From Morinoia aosen (Eukaryota; Arthropoda; Malacostraca; Amphipoda; Talitridae): a stretch of DNA of 64,000 bases. The DNA lies in the NCBI GenBank assembly GCA_030386875.1, contig CM059578.1, positions 23,421,009 to 23,485,008 of the forward strand, in the 5' to 3' direction. Position 1 is the first letter of the stretch, and the number at the start of each line of letters is the position of its first letter. The notes beneath the pieces are model-generated. The model was not told the origin of the DNA. It searched no databases and saw only the letters and a program-made list of their open reading frames with translations. The position numbers and the translations under genes were made by a program. Positions 23,431 through 34,114 of this stretch are shown here, one piece after another.

Positions 23431-24430
23431 CATGGTTAGTATTGGCCAACACTAAGATGATGCATTACTGTTTTTTAAGTTTCCAATAAAATAATTATAG
23501 AGGTAGTGCATTTATATAATCGCAAAGTTATTTTGTGTGTCCCCATCGGATCATTTTTATTTTTGGAGCAGCGTGATGAGCGTATCTGTGATACGAGTTT
23601 CGCCACAGCACGGGTACAAAAATGATACACCAATTTCAACTGTTATCGAAATTTATTTATATTTAAATATAAGTCTCTGTCTGATAATGCTAGATGCTGT
23701 TAATGCAATGTGTATGCACTGTATGCAATGAGCGAACCAATGACACAAGCAATTCAAAATCTCGGAATTTCCATTCACTAATCATTCACCTCTTAAACGA
23801 ACACTAATCAAATGCACTTGCTTTGTAATACTCATCATTTAAATATATTTATTTCCGTGAAGAACTGAAGCCCGTATCGCAGATACGCCCAGCTTGAAGA
23901 ACTTCAAGCTGTGACGGGTTAAATTTTTCAGGTTGCGTTGAGAATAAAAATCACATTTTACATAAATATACAAGGCAGTCGTAATGATTAGTCAACGCCA
24001 CCTCGCTGACCGAAATGAATTATTTTTTCCCTTAAGGGACTCATTATTTTATCGTGAAAGTGTTCCAAAACCAGCTGAGAATAAACTTTTAGATGACATA
24101 TAACAACAGCAGCAAGACTTGCTATGGATTATGTGTATTATTGATAAGAACCTCTTCATGCTGCCATTTGTGTTCGATACACAATTTCAAAGAACCACGA
24201 GAGCAGCAGTTTCTTCATAAAAAAATCGGCGATCATCTAACTTACAACAATTGTATTTGTTGCAGTACATGTGTAACAACATCATGCATTTTCCGAGTAA
24301 ACCTACTTAATTGAAGTGGTCGAAATACGCAAACCTGTTTTTTCAGAGTCAAAAAGACCCTTCATTAAGAAAATTATAGTGAATATACCTGATTTCAGTA
24401 TGTTCCTGCCGCAGCTGTGTACTAGTACTA
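23431..24430. other. Unique interval with short palindromes
   Basis: No gene is supported. CGTATCTGTGATACG is at 23581-23595. A double hairpin is at 23871-23918 (GTATC/GATAC, then CAGCTTGAAG/CTTCAAGCTG) enclosed by CCC and GGG. Short frames at 23537-23731 and 24093-24314 look like chance. Confidence 0.45.
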
Positions 24431-24432
24431 CA

Positions 24433-24715
24433 CATGGGCAAATATTTATGCACCTTGAACAAGAAACTAACAATAAATTCATGGGCAAATATTTATGCAC
24501 CTTGCACAAGAAACTAACAATAAATTCATGGGCAAATATTTATGCACCTTGCACAAGAAACTAACAATAAATTCATGGGCAAATATTTATGCACCTTGCA
24601 CAAGAAACTAACAATAAATTCATGGGCAAATATTTATGCACCTTGCACAAGAAACTAACAATAAATTCATGGGCAAATATTTATGCACCTTGCACAAGAA
24701 ACTAACAATAAATTC
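24433..24715. repeat. 47 bp tandem repeat, 6 units
   Basis: Six almost identical units (starts 24433, 24480, 24527, 24574, 24621, 24668) begin CATGGGCAAATATTTATGCA. Only the first unit differs visibly (CACCTTGAACAAG for CACCTTGCACAAG). Near-identity indicates a young expansion. Confidence 0.97.
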
Positions 24716-24768
24716 ACACCGAACCTGCAATTGAATGCGCACTATAGCACATTTAGGCTGTCAGAATA

Positions 24769-24876
24769 GCCCGTCTAACTTTTTAGCAGCCTGCATGCAT
24801 GTTTTTAGCTGCCCAAGTAATTAAATTGCTTTGGCAGCGAAAAACATGCATGCTCCAGGGAAAAAGTTGGACTGGG
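24769..24876. mobile_element. Foldback MITE, copy 2
   Basis: A 108 bp palindrome starts GCCCGTCTAACTTTTTAG and ends AAAAAGTTGGACTGGG. It shares the inner arms GCATGCATGTTTTT and AAAAACATGCATGC and the AAGTAATTAAAT centre with copies 1 and 3. TA flanks both ends (24767-24768 and 24877-24878), consistent with a TA target duplication. Confidence 0.85.
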
Positions 24877-24878
24877 TA

Positions 24879-26450
24879 CCCTCGTACCCGATGTTGTAAG
24901 AAATAATGTAAATTATAACGTCGAGTTACGATTGATATCGTTATTTAATGACTTTATCGACGGTTACCTCAAAAAATAGTGTTAATTGGTGTTTACTAAG
25001 TACGTACGTGTCTTGTTAACAAAAAACGGCATTCAATGATTATCTATAAAGCATGGAAATTCCAAATTAGATTATTTATATAAAATAGCATGAATAGGGA
25101 TATTATAATCTTTTATAGAAATAAAATACGATAGAGATATGGAATCTCCTTTGGAGTCTCCTTTCGCATCGGCTGTAACCTCACCAAACCATCCAACTCA
25201 TCTATAAGAGAGCACTGTTTGGAGAAAGACCATATTTTTAAAAATACAAATTTTAAAATTTTGGATTCGACATCAAATTTATCCGATCTCCGCATTCTAG
25301 AATCGATATACATTTTTAAAAAACCGTCCGTCAATAAATGAGTGTGATACGGCGGTAAAACTTTCTATAGTTTGTTAAAAATTTTCTATAGTTTTGTTTT
25401 ATCATGTCTTTTAAATTTCATTATCTTACATTTGATTTATTCAGAAGATTTATAGTTACAATACTTTAATACTTCGATTTATTGCATTTCAGAACACTGA
25501 AGATAAATTTTTTATAGTCCCAAACGTTTGTTTTTTATCATGATATTCTTAGCTACGCTGGTTTTCCTTTTTATCTTGAAAGTGAGATTTCCCAGAAATC
25601 AACCTATTTCATTCAGATATGTAATAATATTAATCTCTATTTACCTGAACTCATGGAAGTGTGCTATGTGTATCTATGATTCATCCCTCAATAAATCTTA
25701 AATTTTTTACTTGTTAATATTTCCAAAAATGGATTACGAAAAAATTTATCTCAAATAATAAAACGCGTGATTTGAAAGCGGTATATTATTTATAACTTAC
25801 AATTGTAACTTACAATTGTGAGGCAGTGAAACTTATATGGCAGAAACGCCTATCCAGTTCGTATGGTTTTGCTGATCATAATTTTGGGTGACCATAATAA
25901 ATGCAATTTTTCAAAAAATGATAAAAAATACGTATGTAAACAAGTAAAAAAAATTAAATGCAAATGCCATAAATGTAAAAAATGTAAAAATTTAATATAT
26001 AAACATGTTTTGAGCGAAATATCATATTTATCGTACGTATCGTATGAATAATACGTGTCACCTCGTATTATTGATAATCAAATGAGAGTTTCAATAGAGG
26101 TAGAACGACCTCTAACGAAACAGAATATTAATGAAACAAAACAGAACTGAATCGAAAATGAATTCAATCAACTGAATTTAATGAACTAAAAGCAGTTGTA
26201 CTCGTAGAATGTTCCAGCCAAAGATAGTGCTGCTCCCAGCTTAACAAAACCTCTGAGCTGCACAATTTTTCTTCTTTTCTTACGAAGGCTGATCTAAAAA
26301 TATCTTCTTAGCTAATAATTCGTTTGGTGAGTTACTTCATATATTTATTTGGTGTCCGCTGCTTCCGTGTGTCTGTGACGCTCACAAGGACGCTCAATGA
26401 CCGTATCTGTGATACGAGTTTCACCAGTGCACAAGTACAAGAATATTTTG
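24879..26450. other. AT-rich unique interval
   Basis: No gene is supported. Repeated TTTTCTATAGTTTTG words lie near 25370-25395, and an A-rich AAATGTAAAAAATGTAAAA stretch near 25970. The palindrome CGTATCTGTGATACG recurs at 26402-26416, followed by GAGTTTCACCA as at 23581. Confidence 0.4.
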
Positions 26451-26573
26451 ATGGCGGGTACTGTTGGCATGGATGTATTTGTTTGGCATCCACGTCTGCA
26501 AGGTTTATTTAATGGCCGGTACTATTGGGATGGATATATTTGTTTGTCATACATATTTGTAAGATTTATTTAA
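26451..26573. repeat. 61 bp tandem duplication
   Basis: Two copies, 26451 and 26512, start TGGCGGGTACTGTTGGCATG and TGGCCGGTACTATTGGGATG and both end GTTTATTTAA or GATTTATTTAA. They differ by roughly one base in five, so the duplication is not recent. Confidence 0.8.
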
Positions 26574-26793
26574 ACAAAATATTGAATCCCTTCATTTTTG
26601 ACGCGTCGTGTACACTAGTCCAGCATCGAAGACTTGGTCTTCGTAATATCAACAGAGTTTACTGCATTAGTGAATCCGTACATGAGTGTGGCACAGAAAT
26701 TTCCATTGCCTGTATATTTATTTCAATCTCACTAGTTTGTGGAATACAATTTTAATATCAATGTTTCAAGAGCTAACTTTAGTGCAAAAGGAA

Positions 26794-27708
26794 GAAGGCC
26801 CGCTACTTTCAGCAGCAGAAAGCCCGCTAATTTCAGCAGCAGAATGCCCGCTACTTTCAGCAGCAGAAGGCCTACTTTCAGCAGCAGAAGGCCCGCTACT
26901 TTCAGCAGCAGAAGGCCCGCTATTTTCAGCAGCAGAAGGCCCGCTACTTTCAGCAGCAGAAGGCCCGCTACTTTCAGCAGCAGAAGGCCCGCTACTTTCA
27001 GCAGCAGAAGGCCCGCTACTTTCAGCAGCAGAAGGCCCGCTACTTTCAGCAGCAGAAGGCCCGCTACTTTCAGCAGCAGAAGGCCCGCTACTTTCAGCAG
27101 CAGAAGGCACGCTACTTTCAGCAGCAGAAAGCCCACTACTTTCAGCAGCAGAAAGCCCGCTAATTTCAGCACAAGAAGGCCCGCTACTTTCAGCAGCAGA
27201 AAGCCCACTACTTTCAGCAGCAGAAAGCCCGCTACTTTCAGCAGCAGAAAGCCCGCTAATTTCAGCAGCAGAAGGCCCGCTAATTTCAGCAGCAGAAAGC
27301 CCGCTAATTTCAGCACAAGAAGGCCCGCTACTTTCAGCAGCAGAAGGCCCGCTACTTTCAGCAGCAGAAGGCCCGCTACTTTCAGCAGCAGAAGGCCCGC
27401 TACTTTCAGCAGCAGAAGGCCCGCTACTTTCAGCAGCAGAAGGCCCACTACTTTCATGCAACAGCAGAAGGCCCGCTACTTTCAGCAGCAGAAGGCCCAC
27501 TACTTTCATGCAGCAGCAGAAGGCCCGCTACTTTCAGCAGCAGAAGGCCCACTACTTTCATGCAGCAGCAGAAGGCCCACTAATTTCAACAGCAGAAGGC
27601 CCACTAATTTCAACAGCAGAAGGCCCACTAATTTCAACAGCAGAAGGCCCACTAATTTCAGCAGCGGAAAGCCCGCTAATTTCAGCACAAGAAGGCCCGC
27701 TAATTCGC
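26794..27708. repeat. 24 bp minisatellite (CAGCAGCAGAAGGCCCGC), ~38 units
   Basis: The unit CTACTTTCAGCAGCAGAAGG plus CCCG is regular at 24 bp. Because 24 is a multiple of three, long frames stay open in two plus frames and on the minus strand (peptides of the SAAEGPLL or SSRRPATF type). Insertions of ATGCA around 27455-27565 shift the frame without closing it, which argues against selection on any reading frame. Variants include AAAGCCCGCTAATTTC units clustered at 27130-27330 and AACAGCAG units at 27585-27650. Confidence 0.95.
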
Positions 27709-27719
27709 CCGATTTAGGC

Positions 27720-27800
27720 CTGGCCCTCACGACACGAGCTCGAGGGCCAGAGACGGACGCAGACGGTGTGTGCGGGGGCGGGGCTGCGGGATAAAAAGCT
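27720..27800 (+). promoter_or_regulatory. Weak promoter-like patch: hairpin, GC box, TATA-like
   Basis: CTGGCCCTC (27720-27728) pairs with GAGGGCCAG (27742-27750). A GGGGGCGGGGC GC box is at 27774-27784 and ATAAAAAG at 27791-27798. No downstream gene is visible, so promoter function is only a guess from motif spacing. Confidence 0.15.
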
Positions 27801-28425
27801 AATCTCTGCCGGAATAAATGACTGAAAAGATGAGAACGGACCCAAAAAGAGGCCGTAATCGATCGATGAGGGAAAACAGTCGCCAGGAAAAATGCTTCCT
27901 TTTTTCCACTTGTTAGGATATTTCCGTAGTATTCAACGAATATTTGTTGAGGTTCCGTGGTATTTATTCCATTTTTTCTGAGGTTCTGTGGTATTTACTG
28001 AGGTTGCGAAGTATTTACTGAGGTTACCTCAGTAATATTTTCCGTCCCAGGGAAAAATGCTTTCTTTTTACGAATCGTTAGACCGTATATTTCTAGTCCG
28101 GTCACAGCCGTAGTATTTACTGCTGTTTTTCTTGTAAAAGGCGGCGATGCAAAGCATTATTGCAATACCTGTACCTTGTTATCTACCGTATATAGTGTAT
28201 AGAGAAATTTTGTGCTCGCATATATAGTATATAAAGAAATTATGTGTTTGCATATATTGGGAAATTATCGCTGCATGTATAGGGGAATCCTTAATCAGGT
28301 AAGAAAAATATGTATTTTTTATACGGCAAACCATGTTTGTGGTCGGGTAATCCATCTCTATGGTTAGAATGTCCATATTTTTGTTGGGAAAATTCATATT
28401 TTTTGGTAGGTCAATTCGTATTTTT
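27801..28425. other. Spacer with short degenerate repeats
   Basis: 27930-28050 has GAGGTT(C/G)(C/T)GTGGTATTTACT-like words repeated four to five times. 28170-28420 has weak repeats of ATATATAGTATATA and CATATTTTT. No gene. Confidence 0.45.
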
Positions 28426-28427
28426 TA

Positions 28428-29470
28428 GTTAGGACAACCGTGTTGTGGTAGACACAACCGTGTTGTGGTAGACACAACCTAGTTGTGGTAGACACAACCG
28501 TGTTGTGGTAGACACAACCGTGTTGTGGTAGACACAACCTAGTCGTGGTAGACACAACCGTGTTGTGGTAGACACAACCGTGTTGTGGTAGACACAACCG
28601 TGTTGTGGTAGACACAACATAGTTGTGGTAGACACAACCGTGTTGTGGTAGACACAACCGTGTTGTGGTAGACACAACCGTGTTGTGGTAGACACAACCG
28701 TGTTGTGGTACACACAACCGTGTTGTGGTAGACACAACCGTGTTGTGGTAGACACAACCGTGTTGTGGTAGACACAACAGTGTTGTGGTAGACACAACAG
28801 TGTTGTGGTACACACAACCGTGTTGTGGTACACACAAACGTGTTGTGGTAGACACAACCGTGTTGTGGTAGACACAACCGTGTTGTGGTAGACACAACCG
28901 TGTTGTGGTAGACACAACCTAGTCGTGGTAGACACAACCGTGTTGTGGTAGACACAACCGTGTTGTGGTAGACACAACCGTGTTGTGGTAGACACAACAT
29001 AGTTGTGGTAGACACAACCGTGTTGTGGTAGACACAACCGTGTTGTGGTAGACACAACCGTGTTGTGGTAGACACAACCGTGTTGTGGTACACACAACCG
29101 TGTTGTGGTAGACACAACCGTGTTGTGGTAGACACAACCGTGTTGTGGTAGACACAACAGTGTTGTGGTAGACACAACAGTGTTGTGGTACACACAACCG
29201 TGTTGTGGTACACACAAACGTGTTGTGGTAGACACAACCGTGTTGTGGTAGACACAACCGTGTTGTGGTAGACACAACCGTGTTGTGGTAGACACAACCG
29301 TGTTGTGGTAGACACAACCGTGTTGTGGTAGACACAACCGTGTTGTGGTAGACACAACCGTGTTGTGGTACACACAAACGTGTTGTGGTAGACACAACCG
29401 TGTTGTGGTAGACACAACCGTGTTGTGGTAGACACAACCGTGTTGTGGTAGACACAATCGTGTTGTGGTA
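28428..29470. repeat. 20 bp self-complementary minisatellite, ~52 units
   Basis: The unit GACACAACCGTGTTGTGGTA contains CACAAC-CGT-GTTGTG, and the next junction reads GTTGTG-GTAGA-CACAAC, so every arm can pair on either side. Rare variants (CCTAGTCGTGG, ACATAGTTGTGG, ACAGTGTTG, CACACAAACG) reappear in the same order 380 bp apart (for example 28541/28921, 28621/29001, 28831/29211), which shows a duplicated 19-unit block. Minus-strand frames (repeats of VSTTTRLCLPQHGCVYHNT type) are by-products. Confidence 0.97.
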
Positions 29471-29474
29471 GGGA

Positions 29475-30420
29475 CAGCTGAAAGCTGAAGTACAACTATT
29501 TTAACTATAGTGCTGCAATTAATAGTACAACTATTTATCGGTACTGATATATAGTACAAGTATATATAAGGCATGAATTATGACTCAAAACATTGGTAGC
29601 GATTGCTGATTTTTCAGACAGCAATCATACTCAATCTAAACGGATATCAGAGTGTTGTTGCCAAGCGCAATCATTTTTTCGGAAAGTTATTCGTGAATTA
29701 ATGTGTAAAATTCATTGCATTTTAATACAATATTGAACACCGGAGTCTCAGCTCTATGGTGCGCATATATATTGTTAATAACCTTCCCTAGTTTGTGTAT
29801 TCATTAATAAATTTTTATGGATGCGTATTTGTGTAATGGCTACATTAAGTACATGTAGGTTTGTGATATTAAAGACATAAAATATTTGGCACAAACTATG
29901 TATTTTTGATCGTAAATTGAATTCGTTCAGAATCATTCCCGCCCAATTGCAAACACAGACATCTGTTCTTCTCACATAATAATTTGGATATTTTGCTACT
30001 TTGTTTGCAAACGACAATCTTTATTACTTATTCAAAACGAATTAGGCTATAGACAAATCAGCCAGTAGTAGAACCACTCATCAGTTGGTGAACTTTTAAA
30101 GCAATTTGAACTCAGCCATTAAAGTATCGCCCCACACAACACACAATTCTTCATACCCGTGATGCAGCGCGCTAAAGTGCGTCGGAATGAGTGCCGTCAC
30201 GCGTACATGTTCACCTTTTGTTTGATTTCGCGCGTAAAATGACGAATGTTGTGTGCCATTCGCGCGTATTTAATGCAAGCATAAAAGACGCACACATTAC
30301 GCACATATAGGTGCGTTAAAACAACACGTAGCGGAATTCCATGCGGAATGTGTATGTGCATTGAATGCCCACGCTCGTATGTTCGTGTAATAATATTGCA
30401 AGACACATATGAATATTATG
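29475..30420. other. Unique interval
   Basis: AT-rich unique sequence. An 80-codon minus frame (29775-30017) and a 69-codon minus frame (30197-30406) show no known motif. 30150-30340 has more CG dinucleotides. No gene is supported. Confidence 0.4.
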
Positions 30421-30424
30421 CGAA

Positions 30425-30790
30425 AAATATAACGTCCCAATCTTTGTCAAATTTTATACGAGAGATATTATGTCTCAATCTTTGTCAAATTGTTTACGAG
30501 AAATATTATGTCACAATCTTTGTCAAATTCTATACGAGAAATATTATGTCTCAATCTTTGTCAAATTGTTTACGAGAAATATTATGTCTCAATCTTTGTC
30601 AAATTGTTTACGAGAAATATTATGTGCCAATCTTTGTCAAATTCTATACGAGAAATATTATGTCTCAATCTTTGTCAAATTGTTTACGAGAAATATTGTG
30701 CCAATCTTTGTCAAATTCTATACGAGAAATATTATGTCTCAATCTTTGTCAAATTGTTTACGAGAAATATTATGTCCCAATCTTTGCATG
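30425..30790. repeat. 38 bp minisatellite, ~9-10 units
   Basis: The unit core is TTTGTCAAATTGTTTACGAG plus AAATATTATGTCTCAATC, at 38 bp spacing. Two subtypes differ at TTGTTTACGAG versus TTCTATACGAG and tend to alternate. One unit lacks TAT (at about 30695). Confidence 0.95.
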
Positions 30791-30949
30791 GGAAACATAA
30801 TATGTCAAACATTATCAAACATAAAAATAAAAGAGCCAGATATTGAGGACGGAATGACATATGCCAAGCATTGTGTACGAAAAAAAAAAATGTTCGAATG
30901 TGCAGGAGAGCTGATGGGCGTGTAAGTGTGTATGGCGTGTAAAGTGTGA

Positions 30950-31135
30950 ATCAAGGAGAGACTGTAGGTGTGTGTGTGTGTGTGAAAGAGCAGGTGTGTA
31001 TTTGTGTGTCTGTGTTTATGAGTGTGAGTTGTGTGTCTAAGTGTGGTGTGTGTGGGGGATGTTTGAGTGAGTATAAGGAGCAGAGGTGTGTGGGTGTGTG
31101 AAACAAATGCGGGTGTGTAGGGAACACACACACAC
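30950..31135. repeat. TG-rich low-complexity tract
   Basis: (TG)n runs with GTGTGTCTAAGTG, GAGTATAAGG and similar interruptions, ending in a short (CA)n. No gene. Confidence 0.8.
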
Positions 31136-31162
31136 CCACAGCACACCTGAGTATAGTCTACA

Positions 31163-31184
31163 CAAAGTCCTGTGTGGGACTTTG
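31163..31184. repeat. Perfect 8 bp hairpin
   Basis: CAAAGTCC at 31163-31170 pairs with GGACTTTG at 31177-31184 across the loop TGTGTG. It sits between a TG tract and a CAGTA repeat. It could act as a terminator-like stem or be chance. Confidence 0.5.
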
Positions 31185-31330
31185 ACTGTGCTGTACTGTA
31201 CAGTACAGTACAGCATAGTACAGTACAGTACAGCACAGTACAACGCAGTGCAATACACCACAGTACAGCACAGTACAACGCAGTACAATACACCACAGTA
31301 CAGCACACCTCACCACAGCACAGCACAGCC
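31185..31330. repeat. CAGTA/CAGCA repeat
   Basis: A 5 bp-based array (CAGTA, CAGCA) has a ~36 bp higher-order pattern around CACAGTACAACGCAGT(G/A)CAATACACCA, seen twice at 31234-31300. Its left end CTGTACTGTACAGTACAG is palindromic. Confidence 0.85.
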
Positions 31331-31334
31331 CCCA

Positions 31335-31985
31335 TTTCCCCGCTGGATCGCTAATGTTTTTTGCAAGATTCGATTAGGCCGCTTTAGGCTGGCCGAGGGG
31401 ACATATATATAAAAATAAAAAAGATATATAGAACATATATATATGCTTCCCCTCTTGTCCACTACATGAGCGATTGATGAGCGCGCCTTTTTATTTTTGT
31501 AGCGAGACGCGTAAATGTTGGTCGCTTTTGCGCGCTGTTGTGGCGTTTGGTGCGTATTTTGACGTGTGTTGTGTTCGTGCTTGTGTAAGTTGCTGACAAT
31601 TGATGAGTAAAAGGTAAAAAGAAAAAGCAGTTTGTATCTAAATAAGATGATACAAAAAGAATTTTTGCTTTTTTAAATGTTTTAACATAAAGATTCTAGG
31701 TTGACAAATACACACATGTGTGTTATAATACCCTTGTCAGTAGTCGAAACGAATAAGTGAGACAAGAAGCTTGAAAAATGCATTTCCGTTGTTACATTAA
31801 TCTAAGTTTGATAATGCACGTAAATGCAAGTAATAAAAACAGTACAATACCAGTGAAGCATCGTTGAAAACGCTCATGTTGGTGCTAACTTGTCTCACGA
31901 GCTTAGGAACTTGCGATATGAGGGAATAACTTGTTAAAAGTAAAATGGGTTAATTCCAATAACACTACGTCTAAGACTAAGAGGT
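31335..31985. other. Unique interval, possible LINE 3' flank
   Basis: No gene is supported. Because the LINE relic runs leftwards on the minus strand, the part closest to 31990 could be its 3' untranslated region, but no poly-A tail, tail repeat or target duplication marks an end. Confidence 0.35.
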
Positions 31986-31989
31986 CGAC

Positions 31990-33110
31990 AATCAGAACTA
32001 TCTTTTCCCTCGGACTTTCAGTCTGTACAATTATGGTCATCATGAGGTAAAATGCCGTGATATTTTGGTCGTATATTCTTTCATTGTTTGGGGATTTTGA
32101 TCCTCACAGAAAGTTTGTTCCACAGTAAAGCGCCTGATATTGACAGAGCTTTCAGCCCAATGTTAGATTAGAGGTAGTTGACGACGACGCTATTTCCATC
32201 ATTCAGCTTTTAGTTAGTTTGAGTGGGGAAAGAATGGTACAATATCAGCATTGCATCTGAAGGAGATATGATGCGAAAAGTGCGTGGTGGACTTGAGAGA
32301 GAAACCTTTCTTGAATAAGAGTCCAGCCGAGTTTATTTAGGAGAAGAGTTGCATGATCACTCTTCTTGAATTTAGATTCGCCTACCACCTTGGCTGCGAA
32401 ATTCATGCAATTTTGTATCTCCCTCTGAACACATTGAAGTATGTCTACCCCATTCTTTACGCCGCAATAGTCAATACGCGATAACGCTTAAATGACAAAT
32501 AATTTAGATTTTTCGTCTAGTATGCGTTTTATACGATGAAAAATTTGTCAAGCTCTGTAAGTTCTGCTGTAAATTTTCTTAGCGTGTGAGTTGCGTGAAG
32601 GACATATTTTGATCGAACCATAAGCTTTACTTTTTCTAATGATTTAATTTTACCATTCACTACCGTTATGAAAAGTCGGCTTTAGATAATTTTTTTAATT
32701 GTATCCATAGATCCAAAAATAAAGCATTGTATTTTGACCGCATTTAGTTTGAGAACTTTTGATCATACCATCATATCAGGTTTCATAATATTAGGCTTTC
32801 AGCTTTTCCTTTTTGTCTGAGGTAATTCCACCACAGAACTTGTAATTGTAATTTGAACAACATCTGCACATCGATATTTGTGTGTTAGAAGGCATTGGAG
32901 GGAAATAGTTATTAAAAATGAAAACAATATAGTGGACCAAGGATGGATCCTTGAGGAACACCCAAATTTTTCATAATGATTTAATTTAATTTAAAATTTA
33001 ACTAAGCGGTCTGCATGAGATCGATTTGATAAGTAACTCTCAAACTATCTTGCGTCTACTCCTAATGTCAATATTATTTGCAAAAATACGGAACTCAATT
33101 AATTTAGAGT
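31990..33110 (-). mobile_element. Decayed non-LTR retrotransposon, reverse transcriptase ORF2 relic
   Basis: Read on the minus strand, this shows the ordered landmarks of a CR1/Jockey-type LINE ORF2. FESYLSNRSHADRLV is at 33044-33000. GVPQGSILGP (the RT signature) is at 32962-32933. CADVVQI, in the position of the catalytic YADD box, is at 32870-32850, with the second aspartate lost. LKLNAVKIQCFIFGS is at 32753-32709, SRIDYCG at 32481-32461, an LGWTLIQERF block at 32334-32302 and LSISGALLWNKL at 32146-32111. The longest intact piece is about 80 codons (32487-32248). Stops and frameshifts separate the other blocks and the catalytic box is mutated, so it is dead. The endonuclease domain is not seen, so the copy is 5' truncated or has diverged beyond recognition. 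The clade is inferred, not proven. Confidence 0.88.
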
Positions 33111-33200
33111 GGTATTAGGAAAGATATAATAGCCACATCGTACACGCAGCACGTAAATAGGAGGTAGTTTGTTTTTCACGCATGCAGAGGTGCGCGGTAT
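33111..33200. other. Spacer
   Basis: Short unique stretch between the LINE relic and the next array. Nothing recognised. Confidence 0.3.
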
Positions 33201-33204
33201 TTCT

Positions 33205-33605
33205 TCATTGGGTGCTTTGAAATAGGGTACGCAGAAATAGAGTGCATAGAAACAGGGTGCATTGAAATAGGGTTAGGGCGCATGAAAATAGGGTGCAAGG
33301 AAATAGGGTGCAGGTAAATAGTTCTCATGAAAATAAGGAGCATGGAAATAAGGTGCTTGGAAATAGGGTGTATTGTAAAGGGTGCATGCATGTAAGGTGC
33401 ATCCAAATCAGGTGCATGCAAATAGGTTCCCGGACATAGCGCGCATGAAAATATGTTGCGTTTAAATAGAGTGTATAAAATAGGGTGAAAGGAAATAAGG
33501 GGCATGAATGTAGGGTGCATTCAAATGGTCTGCATTCAAATAGAGAGCATAGATATAGGATGCATGGATAAAGGGTACAAACAATCGAGTGCTGACAAAT
33601 AGATT
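33205..33605. repeat. GAAATAGGGTGCAT repeat, ~26 units
   Basis: Degenerate 14-16 bp units of GAAATAGGGTGCAT, with frequent AAATAAGG, CATGAAAAT and CATGCAAAT variants. Diverged but clearly periodic. Minus-strand frames with MHPISMHPIFM-type peptides come from the repeat. Confidence 0.85.
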
Positions 33606-34112
33606 GCAAAAAAAAATATTCTATGTAAAGTTCATATTCATGGCGTATGTAAAATATGTAAATACTTATATAACAAAAGCTATATTACTGGAAAGTTGTA
33701 TTATCTTTAACGTATTATCTGTCTTATTAATTTTTATTGTTTTTAGGGCGTCCGTACCCATTTTCTTATCAGCCATCGCAGTTTTTATGGTAAATATCAT
33801 CTCAATCCTGCATAGTTTTTGGAAGTTTAATTAACTAGTATCTAGGTCCTAATTTTTCTATAGATAATGTATTTCTTAACAATATAAAAAAAAGATAGTG
33901 ATTGCTAAATAATAATAGTAACACTAAAGATGATAGTTACTGAATGATAACGGTAATGATTATATTAAATAGTAATTACTGAACAATAACGGTGTTAAAG
34001 ATAATAATAACTATAGGATAGCAATACTTAAGATAAGAGTTACTCACCAATAAAATAATAATATTCAAGTTAATAATTACTATAAATAATTAGGGTGACA
34101 GACAAAAGACTA
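33606..34112. other. AT-rich unique and ATAATAA-rich interval
   Basis: An 81-codon plus frame (33589-33834) is hydrophobic because of T-rich codons and has no recognisable family. 33890-34090 contains degenerate GATAATAGTTACT repeats. No gene is supported. Confidence 0.4.
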
Positions 34113-34114
34113 TA

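Noticed and set aside
25113-25334. 73-codon minus frame as an exon
   Set aside because: Plausible-looking peptide, but short, in AT-rich DNA, with no recognised motif or splice context.
26686-27794. 343- and 351-codon frames as a repeat protein gene
   Set aside because: Both plus frames and the minus strand are open because the unit is 24 bp. Frame-shifting insertions are tolerated and there is no unique N- or C-terminal domain.
28428-29470. Telomeric or centromeric satellite
   Set aside because: Unit does not resemble TTAGG/TTAGGG repeats and the array is only ~1 kb. No telomere-type repeat was found anywhere in the window.
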